Assembly: GCA_009602735.1 (NCBI GenBank)
Contig: WELA01003054.1
Span: 81,287-145,286, forward strand
From: Mesotaenium endlicherianum
Taxonomy: Eukaryota > Streptophyta > Zygnematophyceae > Zygnematales > Mesotaeniaceae
DNA: 64,000 nt
Direction: 5' to 3'
This document shows positions 48,938-61,873 of this stretch, piece by piece. The notes under the pieces were generated by a model that was not told the origin of the DNA, made no database searches, and worked only from the letters and a program-made list of their open reading frames with translations. Each line of letters begins with the position of its first letter. Positions within the stretch are counted from its first letter, which is position 1. The position numbers and the translations under genes are program-made.

Positions 48938-49979
48938 CGTTAAACCCATCCACGTTTCTCTGGGCGGTGTCAGCTGGGGGGACTTTGGAATGTTTCGTGT
49001 GAGGAGAACCACCTTGGCAGCTTGTCCAGGGTTGGCACAACCACGTTCATTGCGTGGGCTGCCAGGGGATGTGCTTACATGTCATAATACAGCTCGACAC
49101 AAGCTCTCCTCCTGAACAGTTGAAGCTGCAGGCACTGTCTGCAAAAAGTTGCAGAGGCAGCTGACTCGAGTGAATCCTCTAGGTCACCCCTCCGCAGCAT
49201 TCTGCCACGTTGAAGTCGTGAAACATTGTACCATATCCGCAATTGTAGTACTTGAGCATTGTGCATTTGACTTGGCATGCAGCAGCTTGTTGCACGGCGA
49301 TGGATAGGTTGGAGGTATTGGGTGGTCTAGGCCCAACTGGTATTAGAAGGGGTCTACAGAGAAAGATAACTATTTTTTTGTTATAAAAGTGGCAGACAGA
49401 ACACTGCGCCCTGGATTTTTTTTGTTTGCAATAAAGTTTGGTCTTTGTCCTAAAGCAGGTTATGAGTGTTGGTGAATCTTTCATGGTGCGTGTATACATG
49501 ACTTAAATGTGTCATAGTGTTTGTTCAGGGTGTGGTCTAGCATTGGTGTTGTATGTTCCTCTGTGCTGGTCCTCTCATATGATAACAAGATACAATACGA
49601 GGCTAGAGCTACTACTATAAGTAAAAGTATATGATGAGACCATCAGTCATGATACTGCAAAACTGTCAGTTTGTATTTGATTTGTTGATTGAAGATCCTT
49701 GAGCAGCCTGTGGCAGTCGTAAAAAAAGCACAAAATAACATTTCCTCAAGGTGACTGCCCACAAAATGAAAATACTGAGGCGCTAATAACAATTGATGCT
49801 ACAGCATGGATCTAAAAATCTACAGCACTCCATATAATCGTAGTAGAGCTTTTCGTTTCGCCAGATTAACGTGGAATTATACCGTTGAACAAGAAGCGTA
49901 CTCCTCGAGGAATGTCAAACACGACTAAACGTGAAGCCCATTCCAGCCTAGGTCTTGATCAGAGACTAGCAAGCAATAC
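48938..49979. other. Convergent spacer between S40-like and AGPase genes
   Basis: About 1 kb holding both 3' UTRs. An AATAAA at 49430-49435 on the plus strand is a plausible poly(A) signal for the S40-like transcript, giving a 3' UTR of about 500 bases. I see no further gene. Confidence 0.5.
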
Positions 49980-52900
49980 TTAAATAATTGTGCCAGACTC
50001 GATGCAGGCATCCTTGATGATGGTGATGATGCCATTCTTGATGAAGTAGCCAGCGTCTTCCCTGTTTGCTTCATCCACTCCATCCTTGTTGATGATCTGC
50101 GGGTCAACTTAAGCAACCCCTTAGCATCATTTCTGCTGTCTCGCCTACGCTTCACATTCTCGAAACATGGAGAATGCCTCCCTCATCTGCTCTGCCTCCA
50201 AAGAAGACAGAAAGTTCCAACAGGGCCAAAACTGGTCTTCACAACCACGTGAGGCATAGCTATCTTGCTACAATGATTCACCACGTAACCAAGGGTGCAG
50301 CATGACTAAGCCCTTCACATACATAATTGGGGCATATCATGATCACAATCAACACGACCCAACCAAGAGACCATTCATAGGCCCAAGCAGCAACGCCACA
50401 AAATATCGCTTAGAAATCCTCACCATGACTAGCTTGAAGATACTTGGCCCGCGTACCCAGATCCTTGCTAGGAAACAGATGAACCCAGCGACGAGCAGCA
50501 GTGACGCTGGTGGGCCAGGAGGGGCGAAAAATTAACTGCAATGGGGAGACAGCACAATGGAAGTGCTGACCTGAACATTTCTGCCGATGCGCGCATTCTT
50601 GTCAACGATGGCTCTCCTGATCACACTGTTGGCGCCGATGCCCATCAGAAGCTTGTCCTGGCTCGTTCGCAGCGCCTTCTCTGCCTCAGTCTGCACCACG
50701 ACCGGGGGCCACATGTCGACACGGTCAAAGGCCAAACGAACGTCATAACTTCAAGACCAGCAAGCCTTCTAAGCCTCAATTTCTTGCCTGAGCCTGAGCT
50801 CATCCTCTTTCTCCCATGTATTTCTACGCAGGCCCAGCAAATCCTGGGGGACTGACGCGGCTCTTTATGCAGCACTTTTGCAGCAGCATAAAGGGACACA
50901 AAATGAACATATGTCCCCTATGGAAGGCATGAAAGTAGCTGCCTTTGCCAAGAGCCCTACCTCGTAGTAATCGGCTCCCATGAGAAGGGAGTCCTCGATG
51001 ACCGCACCCTCCTCGACATAGGACCGCAGGCCCACCACAGAATGATGCACTTTGCACTTCTGCACCACCCCTCATAACAAGTCGCAGGCGTTACAATGCT
51101 ACTCAGGCAGAACCGCGCCCTCAAGGGTCCCCCCCCTCCGGCTGTATCCAGCCAGAGCACGGCCACTGCCAGAACAGCATCGAGGAGCCAGCTGGCAGCG
51201 CCGTGCTAAGAAAGATATGCGGCTTTACATGCAATGACATCTTAGAGCTTACACTACACGTGCAACCTATACGACAAGTGCAAATGTAGGAGCAGTTAGA
51301 CCATGAAGATCCTATCATGAAGTGCGAGTTGAGGAGCAGCCTGAGACAGCTTGCGTGATAAGAATGAGGTGTACACGCTGTACCTTGAGCACACAGCCTT
51401 CACCAATGACGCTCTCGGAAATGTCGGCGTCAAGAAGCATGGAGGGGGGCAAGTAGCGCGCCTGGGTGTAGATTGGCGACGACTTATCATAAAAGCTGCG
51501 ACGCCAACACAACATAGTCATTTCTCAAGTCAGTCAGCGAATGATAAACGACCGGGAACCAGAGGCCCGATATTACTACTGGGTACTGCAGCGCTTGTTC
51601 GAGCCAGTCCAAAAAGGCTGCTCTGGACCACGCATACAGACGAACCGGTTGCAGGCTTGTCATGCCCCGTCAGTACAACATTGCAATTTAGATCACATGT
51701 CACGCATGCAAGTTCTTGTCGAGACTGACTTATTTATTACATGCGTAACAGGGAGCCCTAATGTTACAAACCACTCTAGCATGCTAACAGGCAACCTAAC
51801 CCCCCTCATTGAGAACCATATGATGGCTGCAAAGAGAGACCAGCCCAATGACAGAAGAACCTGGGGGGAGCAGTTGCAGCTCTGACGCTGATTTCTAAAC
51901 ATCATCAGTCCCATGTGACTCTCTTTGCCATGCATAGGCCTTGCAAGTGACTGGACAAACAACATACTCATTCCTCTGCTTCTACCCCTGGTATATATGC
52001 CCCATGTGACAATTATGCCTGCATAGCTCCTCACAGCCAAAGGTAACCTCAAACTAGACTTAAAGGATCACCTGAAAGGAGGGTTCTTCTGGGTGATGCC
52101 AAGGTTGGCCTCGTAGAAGGCCTCAATGGTACCAATGTCCTCCCAGTACCCGTCAAACAAGTAGGCTTGCACCTGCTCAATTAGCAACCCCGACAATTAA
52201 GCAAAGGAATTGTTGAACTACCCGATACTATTTAGTGCTTAGCGTGATGCATAACCATGTCCTACATAACTCTTGACATGCCTGCCCCGGCATAAGCCCC
52301 CAAAGGCACCTTTTAGGAGGAAGGATGCGGGGTAATGACAACGTACAGTTGCACCCTGCCTTGTTGCTCCTGGGATGACTTCGCTGCCGAAGTCGTTGGC
52401 ATCTGGGAAGTCACTCCTAAGGAACTTGACCATAGCCTTCTTGCTGATGACATAAATACCCATGGATGCAATGTATGGCAGCTCCTTAGCTCTCTCAGAG
52501 TCTAGTCCAAGTACTGTGGTGTCCACCTGTTTCTCAATGAGAGACGATAATGTCAGGAAGATTCCAGGGAAGCAATTCGTTGGCACCTAAAGCTAGGCAC
52601 AGAAAGGACGAACATATTACCCAACACGTGAAAGCCAAACATGAACGAAAAACAATAGCTCCCAGATTGCATGAGTGCTGAGACTTCGCTTGCATCTGTC
52701 CTTGGCTAAATCGACCTGCTTGCAGCTAAAACTGCCTGTGCCATTTAATATCATATAGAAGAAGAGCAAATTCAGCCGTGGCGCTTATACTAGCTCAACC
52801 GTCCCCACCAAAGCAGTGCATGCAGCAAGTATTAGGCCTTCTCTGCCCTCCAAAGAAGCAGACAATACAAAAACCAAGCATGCTTCCTCTGTCAGTTTAC

Positions 52901-55066
52901 AATCACATGCATGTACCTGCATCCTTCTCAAAGCATCACCCTTAGGCTTCTCCGAGAACTCAGTGATGCGTCCTTTGTCATCGATCTTCATCAGACCAAA
53001 TGCTGTGGCTCTCTTTTCGTCCATGGGAAGGGCAGCTACAGTGATGTCAGCATTGTTCTCCCGGTGACACTTAATAAATTTTTCGTAATCCATGCGATAA
53101 AGCTGATCTCCGGCAAGAATAATGTAGTCCTGAACATCTGCCTCCTCAAGCAGCCATAGATACTGCCTCACAGCATCGGCTGTACCCTGCATTGACTCAA
53201 AACATGTGTGCCATTGTTAGCAGCTGCATCACAAATTCCATGACACTTCATAGAAATGCACTGTGGCAACGCCAAATCTCCAGCTCAAATCAGGAAAAAC
53301 CATGCAGCTCAAGTATGTGTTCAAAAAAGGTGTGGCAGAGACAAAAAGAAGCATGGAAGGATAGGTCCAGACCTGACCATTTATAAGCAATGCAAGGTGT
53401 TGCTAAGAGATGCCCATACAGTACAACAAAAGAAAAGGGCTTCCTGAAATGTTCCAGTTTCAGAAAGAGTGCTTTTGCATCCAGGTGCATATTATCCTCC
53501 TGCTCTAAGTCAAAGCCATAGTGCCTATACACCTGATTCAAGCCAAATAGACTAGAAGGACCTAGAACAGAAACCTGTTTCCATTGATCCTTCTCTTCAA
53601 CCGTTTAAGATTCAAGTTTATGAGCAGGCGCCGATGGTAATAATTGAAGGAGGACGAGTTCCTTAATGAATCTCTTTGCATGGAAGATATTGTTCACAAA
53701 AAAACACAAACCATCCAGACAGTCATGCCCTTACATTTTTGTTTCATACCTGTGGGTGACACTACCATAATTCACCTATATCAATAACCAGCTAAACTCA
53801 CGTGCTGTTTCATATTTTATGGACTTATTGACATGATTGAGGTTCACTAAAAACTTGACCCAGATGGGTCAACAGTATTGCACATAAGGTAATCTGATAT
53901 GCCGATGTCCTTAACACTCTTGGCCTGACATTTTGATGGCAACCATGCAACATCCTTACACACCCTTACTCACCACGTATCCCCTCACTAAATGCCTTAA
54001 GGACAAAGACACGTAACAGGGAGCTGCTTCATGAACTGTATAGGAGCAAGACACAGAAGTACGACATGCTGGGATGGACGAAAATATATAAGTACCTGAA
54101 ACCAGTTAGGATTTTCAGGACTCTGTTGGGCAGCCAGCACCTCAACGAAACCTTCGTTCTTGTAGCTTCCCATGTTGCTAGCATATGCTCTAGAAAGATG
54201 GCGATTGAGGGATGCAGAGTTGAACTGAGTGAGGACATAGATTTTGCGGATGTTGCTGTTGATGCAGTTGCTGACAGGAATATCAATGAGCCTGTAGTTA
54301 CAACCCAGGGGAACAGCAGGCTTGGCACGCTTCTTTGTGAGAGGGTACAGCCTCGTTCCTGCACCTCCTCCAAGAATAACTCCAAGGACACTCTGCCAAA
54401 TGGACGGAACGTGCAAGACCGATTTCAGGTACCTGAGACCAGGATACAGTTCTGCTCAAAGCTGTTGCTAACTCATACATAGCCCAGAGATTAAGGTCGA
54501 CATCATAAAATGCTAGAAGGATATACTGTCCGCTGCTAACTACACCGTAAGTCAGGGCAAGTACTCTTCATGGCAGGTCCAGTCCCCTTAATGTGTTCCG
54601 CAACAAAGTCTCAATTCTCTTTAGGGAATGTTTCAACACACAAAAAATAAGGGTCTATAAAACTCTGGGTGTCATTCAGGGACAAAATTGATCAATACAG
54701 AAGGAAAAAGGATGTAGACATGTAAGATAGAACCATTTCATTGTAGAGAGAGAACCATATTGAAGAGAATATGGTACATACTGAGCCAACGTCCAGGTTG
54801 TCTGATCCGATGTTTGAGTCGGAAACTGCACGAGGGGTGACTACTGAGCTGACTTGCTTCCTTGCAGTCTTTTGTGAGGCAAAACGAGCTAAAGATACAT
54901 CCCCCCACAAGGATGAGGTAGCCGATTGAAGCTTGCTCTTTCCAGCTCCAAGGAAGCTTGTACTCTGAGCTGCTACTGCATTTTTCTTGCCGGATTGAGA
55001 GGCACCTATGCTCAGCTGAGACAATGCAACAGACACACCATTCTGCAAAGCTGCAGCAGAAGTCAT
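49980..55066 (-). CDS. APS1: ADP-glucose pyrophosphorylase small (catalytic) subunit
   Basis: Makes ADP-glucose from glucose-1-phosphate and ATP, the committed step of starch synthesis in plastids, as part of a small/large subunit heterotetramer. Nine exons on the minus strand: 55066-54782, 54392-54096, 53186-52917, 52526-52347, 52172-52072, 51495-51384, 51059-50961, 50690-50571 and 50096-49980. Phases agree, giving about 526 residues. An N-terminal Ser/Thr/Ala-rich leader (about 80 residues) looks like a transit peptide. The nucleotidyl-transferase domain has [18 protein letters not shown] (about 103-120), catalytic Asp221 in [28 protein letters not shown] and [11 protein letters not shown]. 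The left-handed beta-helix part ([34 protein letters not shown]) and the C-terminus [13 protein letters not shown] follow. These match small rather than large subunits. The QTC-type redox cysteine motif expected just before [10 protein letters not shown] is missing (SDNLDVGS there). Codon use is less GC-rich than in the neighbouring genes. Confidence 0.95.
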
Positions 55067-58000
55067 CGCAACAAAATGTCTATAGAGACGTGCCGAAAGC
55101 GGCCTGTTGACACTCAGTAGTCAATGTTAATATACTTGATATCCCAGATTTAGGAACACTCTCCGTCTTACTTCGTCTGCTTGCTGTGAAAAAGAGATTA
55201 CATTTACGCGACTGGTGTGCGCTGGTAGTCTAGCTCTGCAGCGTGTGCACCTTACCGCTTCCGGGGGTTTCATGGGAGGTGCCGGAGGGATATCCTAGCT
55301 GGCGGTCATAGTGGCCGGCTGCAACGCCAAGTACATGGAGCAACATGGAGCAATTTTTGAACTATGCCAGTTTTGGAAGGTGTCGAAAGGAGCACAATAT
55401 GATAGCCAAATTTGTGGACCCCCGGTGCCAGCGTGGAGAATCTTTCTGGCAGCAGATCCCTACAAAATGCTGCAGAATGCCCATGAAATGACCTTAATAT
55501 TCTAAGCGTCACATCCAACGGCGTTGTTTGGCGCTGTCTCATCGTGTGCACAAGAAGGACGGAACCAGTCCGAACATGATCTATGAAAAAGAATTTGACC
55601 GTACCTTTTCTTGAAGAAAGATAAATGAACTCAAAAACAAAACATCGTCAATCAGCACGCATGGATCGATGTCGCGATTGATAGACGACTGTAAGGTAAT
55701 GGCAAAAACTTATTAAGGCTCATTATTTATGTTCGCTGGACGAAACGTTTTGCTTTAAGCGCCCGGATCCACTCGGCTCATGCGCTCCAAAATTGTCCGG
55801 ATTTAGTCCGTCAGATCCTTTTGCTGGCTGCACCAATATACGCAACTACAGATCACATCATTTTGCGTACCTCATTCCGACTTTTTCCGAGTGTCCACCT
55901 TCGGATTCCATCTTATTTCGAACTCCTCTTCAAATGCATGAGATTAGCACAACCTAATCTGGTCCCCAATTCTCTCTATAAGCTCCGCTTTTGCGCCAAT
56001 ATTTTTCTACGAGATGTTTCTCCATTATGCACATAATAAGTACTTCCAATCATCATATTTGTAATTCAGCTAAACTCATAATGGTCAACAACAAAATTTT
56101 TGCCACGCTCGAGAAGCAACTTACGTTTATACTCGGGGCCAGTCATGATCATGTATTCTTTGACAATAACCACGAACTCATCTAGTAATTCACATTTTAA
56201 TCACTTTGTTTACTTTTTCAGAATTTACATGCTAAAACTTTATCACGCGAAAATAATTTGAAGTTGCACAAGAGACAGACATATATGCTCATAGCAAAAC
56301 ATGAAAGAAATGCACATATGCTTTGATATCCCCTATTTACTGTTTTCTTTCTCATTGAACAATGAATTTAAAGCTCAAAATAACCTTATGAAATGTTAAA
56401 AGAGGTATTTAGCTGTTGTGAGCTACATACTCTTTCAACTATACTACCAACGTCTCTTTGATCTATATCATTTATAGCACCATTTTCCATGACTTTCCAC
56501 GTATGTATTTGGACCAATAAAATTGTTACATTGAGAAAATACGAGTTTCTACGTTATTCAATTCATGTTGATTGATATGTCTTGTAGAAGCGTCAAGCAA
56601 TGCTGCATAACATAGAGAGACAATCATGATCAGCTTATGAGTGCACAAAGTCTTTATTGTCAAGGGTGACATTGTCACTTGTCTTTTGTAGCTGCAACAA
56701 TCTGAAAAGATTCAGAATAAGATCACAAAAATCTCTAGCATAAGACGCAACCTACATTGAATAAAGTAGTATCTGCACCAATCTTTAAAAGGTGGAAGCT
56801 TGTTAATATACATCCTTCTTGTGATAAGATTTGTCATAACTACACAATACCACTCAAAAATATAGAAAACAACACATATGTATACAAAGAAAGAAGTAAC
56901 AACACTTTTAAGGTTTTCTTGTGAATTCAATCGCTTGCCCTTGTCCATTCTCCACTGTAACAACACATTGTGACGCACCACTATCTTCAAACCATCTGAA
57001 GTAGTTTGTAGAACTACTACTTCAAATTCTCGGATAGATTTTGAAACAAATATAGACGCATTACTACTTGAACCTAGTTATTGAACCTAGTTATGATGAA
57101 ATTGTTTGTACGTCCATTTTTCCTTGAATATTGAAAGTATGCTTTCCAACGTTCAGAAATTGATTAGATGTACATCATGCAAAATTAAATCACTGAGGCC
57201 TTTACTGAAACGTTATAGCACAAACATTCGCCAGCAGGGCCTTCAAGTCGAGTAGCAAAAAAAACTTGCTATTTTATGTTAGTGACCATTCTTTGAAAAT
57301 CTACATAGTTTAAACGTGACAAAGACCACCTTAATATAGCACTTGAGTTATGCAGCGGTGAACCCTAACATACACGTTTAGACACAAGTTGTGGCCTGAT
57401 ACCTAGAAATTCAAGCAAGTATGTAAGTTGAAGGCAACAAGACATATTTAGTGCAACAACGATGCTATAAGAATGTCACATCCTGAAAAGTAGTATGTGA
57501 GTGGTTAAGTGTGTGCATTTTTGGCGCCATGGAATATATGACATCCTAATAAATGTGAAGTGATATATTTATAGGAAGTAAGACCCGTGTCAAAATGGAA
57601 GGGTGGATAATTTTTTATATGGTTCATTACACCGTTAAGTCACATCTTAAACAAGAAATTTGGACATCTCTTTAACAAGTTTTGAGACTGAAGGTATCGA
57701 CGGCCAAGCTTCTTATTCTCCTCACCCTTAATTTTTAGGAAGATGAAGGGAGCAACTAGACAGGGAACCAGGTATCTCAAGGCACGGGCCGTTTGATCGT
57801 GGCACGCGATATGAAGAAGCCAGATATGCTAAAGGAGGACAACGTAGGCCAAAAGGACAAAGTTCCTCTGAAGAACTTTTGATATTCACATATAGCTGAA
57901 CCTCTTAGTTGAGATATGTTTCTTTGCAATCATTACCGAGACAACACATTGCCTGCATATATTTGTCAACATTCGATCACGCATCCATGCCCTCACCCCG

Positions 58001-58714
58001 AGCTTGCAATAACACAATCACATAATCACTCCAGCTGATGGAATAATAGTTCTGATTTCTGTACGAGCCGCAAGGCTGTATACTTGTATCTTTTACCTGG
58101 GCGGGGAATGTGAAGACTTCCCTTCGCTATGCTACGAATCTAGTCTACATTGAGAAGCTCGGGTCAGAAGTCCAATGGCATACCTACCTGATGTCTTACA
58201 ACATCTGCTTGCTCATCCTGATTCCTCACCTTCTTCATACATGTGCAGGTTGCAATAAGGAAGGGTCGCACATATCTACAATACAAGGGAGCTGGCACCA
58301 GATGCAGGCCATGACCAGCGTGCATGCCCCAGGCCACTCTAGATATATACAGCTACGCTCAGCAGCCTAGCTCCTGGGCCCAATCATACGCAAGCTTGAC
58401 GAGTACCGATACTCCAGCTCACTGTTGCGCTCCATAGAGTGCAAAGAGCTTGGCAAGCACAGTGGAGGTCCAGGGGGCAGTCCCGGGCCACGATTGACGC
58501 GCGCCCGCACAGCAGCAGCTCACTCTCAGCCCACCCTCAGGGGCCCTTGGCAGAGGCGACCGATGCCTCCCTCCCGCAGCTAACGAGAGGGCCACAGGCG
58601 TGGGCCACAGTCAGCCGGCCCTCCCAGCCTCCTCCCTGCGTTGGCCTAGTTGGTGGAACACACAGTGTCTGCAGATGCGCACGCATGCATGCGCTCGAAT
58701 GCACAGCGTGCGGC
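55067..58714. other. AT-rich intergenic spacer
   Basis: About 3.6 kb upstream of the AGPase gene and downstream of the USP-like gene. Its left end (to about 55.6 kb) is likely AGPase leader and promoter. The remainder is AT-rich with only short random frames; I see no gene, RNA or clear repeat. Confidence 0.55.
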
Positions 58715-61700
58715 CTAGAGCTCTCGAGCCGGGGCGGCAATGAGCGACCTGCAGGCCTTAAGCGTGGCTTCCAGAGACTGCGTGCGCAGGAGGGCGTTCC
58801 CGCCAATGTCCTCGTTGGAGCTCGCGGTCCCAATGTGGTCCCGCCCGTGCCGCTGGATCTCCTCCGCCACCCAGTCAATGAGCTGCCGCCACTTGTCCTT
58901 CTGCGAGAACACAAGCCTCCTGACGTGGTGCTGCGACAGCGCTAGCTTCGCCACAAACTTTATCATCACGTACCGCTTCGGGGCCGAGCAGCTCTGCAGA
59001 AAGAAAAATTCCCCCCACACCCCCCCCAAAAAAAAGGACGCAGGGAAGAGATCCCAAGAAGAGCAGTGAACCTCCAGATCAGGCGCGCGCCCGTCGACCC
59101 ATACATATCCACAAGGCACTGCACATTCTTTCTGGAAGACATACAGCTTACGACTTGCAATTTCTTTTCTTTGGAGAATGCTTCTGCCGAGGAAGGAAGC
59201 GCTACGCCATCTCCTCGTGCTGCAGGTGCCACCTCACTCTTCACCCCAAGGCATCTGGAAGATTCAGAATCGTGAAGGTTTAGGAGGACTAGTGCTCGAC
59301 AAACTCTCAGACGGTGCCACCAACCCCCCTCCTAGTGCTTGACATAGCCTTCCCGAAAGGCCCCGTCCAGGAGGACAAAGCTTCCATCTTCTGCCCCAGC
59401 AGCGCCTGGTACTACACGAGGCAACCAAGAGGCTTTCACACGAAGAAGCTCCACTTGCATACACCTCCCGGAGGACACCTGGCAAGAGGCATGTTTCTAG
59501 CAGGCTGCCGCTTGCGCAGGCGCAAGCACAGAAACAGTCACTCAATCTGGCAGTGAGTCATGCAGGGCAGGAACAGTTCCCGACACATGGAGAACATCAA
59601 ATCGTGTGCAGACACGAACGAGGGCAGCTGCTGTGCCCGCCGTGCGGCAGCTGGCATTATGAGCTGCACTGGCCGCAATCTTCCTGCTGTTCTCCTCTCT
59701 GGGCAGAGCTTTTGAATCAAAAAGTACCGCAGCAATTGCGACGTGTAATTTTTTAGAGGAGACAAGCAGTGCTCGAGGGCAGGGGGCTTGCACCATCAAG
59801 TTTTGCCGCAACCCCCATCCCTGCACGCCCTAACTCTGCTCCTTTGTGCACAACAAGCACAACCATGCATGCGTGCAGGCACGGCCACCCCCACATGCGC
59901 GCGTACACACATGACCACGAGTAGCACTAGCACAGGAGCCCACGCACGCACCCACGTACAAGGATGAGCAGAAGGGAGAGAAGAATGCCAGGTCCAAACA
60001 AGGGACCTGAGCAGGAGATAACAAGCAGGCAGAGCTGAGCACATTGCCCCCAGTAATGTAAGACGCATGAGGCTGTGATGACGTTTGGTGGTAAGTTACG
60101 ACAAAAGGCAGCTTGAGTGACGCCAAGAGAGTCTGGGCCTGAGAGTGGCAGCAGCTAGGTTGGGTGAGGCAGGAGGGCCCTGGCTTGAGAGTGGCAGCAA
60201 CGCACCCGGGACATGAGCATGTCAAACATGGAGGGCGCGCGGAACGCCTCGACTCCCGCAATGATGGCATCTTGGCGGCTCTGCACACAGTCGCAGAACA
60301 CATAAACACGCGCACGCACACGCATACGCACACACACGCATGCACACGCACACGCATACGCACACACACGCATGCACACGCACCCGCAACACACACACAG
60401 ACACACAACAGGCACCACAGGGGGCCCGCATCTTTGAGAAGGTGTACCACAACTAATGATTCCACAGTCTACATCATTTACTTCCACTATGTTTCAGGTC
60501 GTTCCCACCCTGGAAAGGGGGGAGGCGTTCTCACCCTGGAAAGGGGGGAACAGGGGGCAAGCTTCTCTCCACCATACAAATTGCAGGAGTTCAATATCTG
60601 CCTGCATCAGATTCAGGAGTGCTACGCATCCGAGGCGTAATTTTTAATTACAACCTGCGCCAGCGAGGGTGCTGCAGAAGCCCACAAGAGAGGATCAAGG
60701 AATTGAGAAACGGACTCGACAGACAGCCTCTGTCCCAACCTCCCACTCCCTTTGACCTCCCAGACCTATGCAACATCAGCCAGGCACTTTGCATTGCGCA
60801 ACCTGAATGCCCCGGCATACCTCGGCCACTCTCATTCACCCTCGCAGGCGCATCCACTGAACCCATCTGGTGTGACATACTTGTCAGCTTGTTTGCTCTT
60901 GCAAGCTAAATTGACACGACAGACGCACCTGTGTTTGGAACACTGCAGCCCAACCAACCTCATATATTTGTCATTTGTTTTAAATGTGTAAGTCCTTGCC
61001 TCCCCCCCNNNNNNNNNNNNNNNNNNNNNNNNNNNNNNNNNNNNNNNNNNNNNNNNNNNNNNNNNNNNNNNNNNNNNNNNNNNNNNNNNNNNNNNNNNNN
61101 NNNNNNNNNNNNNNNNNNNNNNNNNNNNNNNNNNNNNNNNNNNNNNNNNNNNNNNNNNNNNNNNNNNNNNNNNNNNNNNNNNNNNNNNNNNNNNNNNNNN
61201 NNNNNNNNNNNNNNNNNNNNNNNNNNNNNNNNNNNNNNNNNNNNNNNNNNNNNNNNNNNNNNNNNNNNNNNNNNNNNNNNNNNNNNNNNNNNNNNNNNNN
61301 NNNNNNNNNNNNNNNNNNNNNNNNNNNNNNNNNNNNNNNNNNNNNNNNNNNNNNNNNNNNNNNNNNNNNNNNNNNNNNNNNNNNNNNNNNNNNNNNNNNN
61401 NNNNNNNNNNNNNNNNNNNNNNNNNNNNNNNNNNNNNNNNNNNNNNNNNNNNNNNNNNNNNNNNNNNNNNNNNNNNNNNNNNNNNNNNNNNNNNNNNNNN
61501 NNNNNNNNNNNNNNNNNNNNNNNNNNNNNNNNNNNNNNNNNNNNNNNNNNNNNNNNNNNNNNNNNNNNNNNNNNNNNNNNNNNNNNNNNNNNNNNNNNNN
61601 NNNNNNNNNNNNNNNNNNNNNNNNNNNNNNNNNNNNNNNNNNNNNNNNCCCCCCCCCCCACCCTTCCCCCCTCTCAACAGTTGGTCACAGCAGGCCCTCC

Positions 61701-61786
61701 TGGATTGCAACGCCTGTTGAGATTCCAAGTCGTTGAGAAAAAAAAGGGACATCCTAGAGCATCCAACGCTCAACTTTGCCGCCTGC

Positions 61787-61873
<87 letters not shown>

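Noticed and set aside
58439-58945. 168-codon plus-strand frame
   Set aside because: It lies antisense to the last exon of the USP-like gene and has no recognisable similarity.
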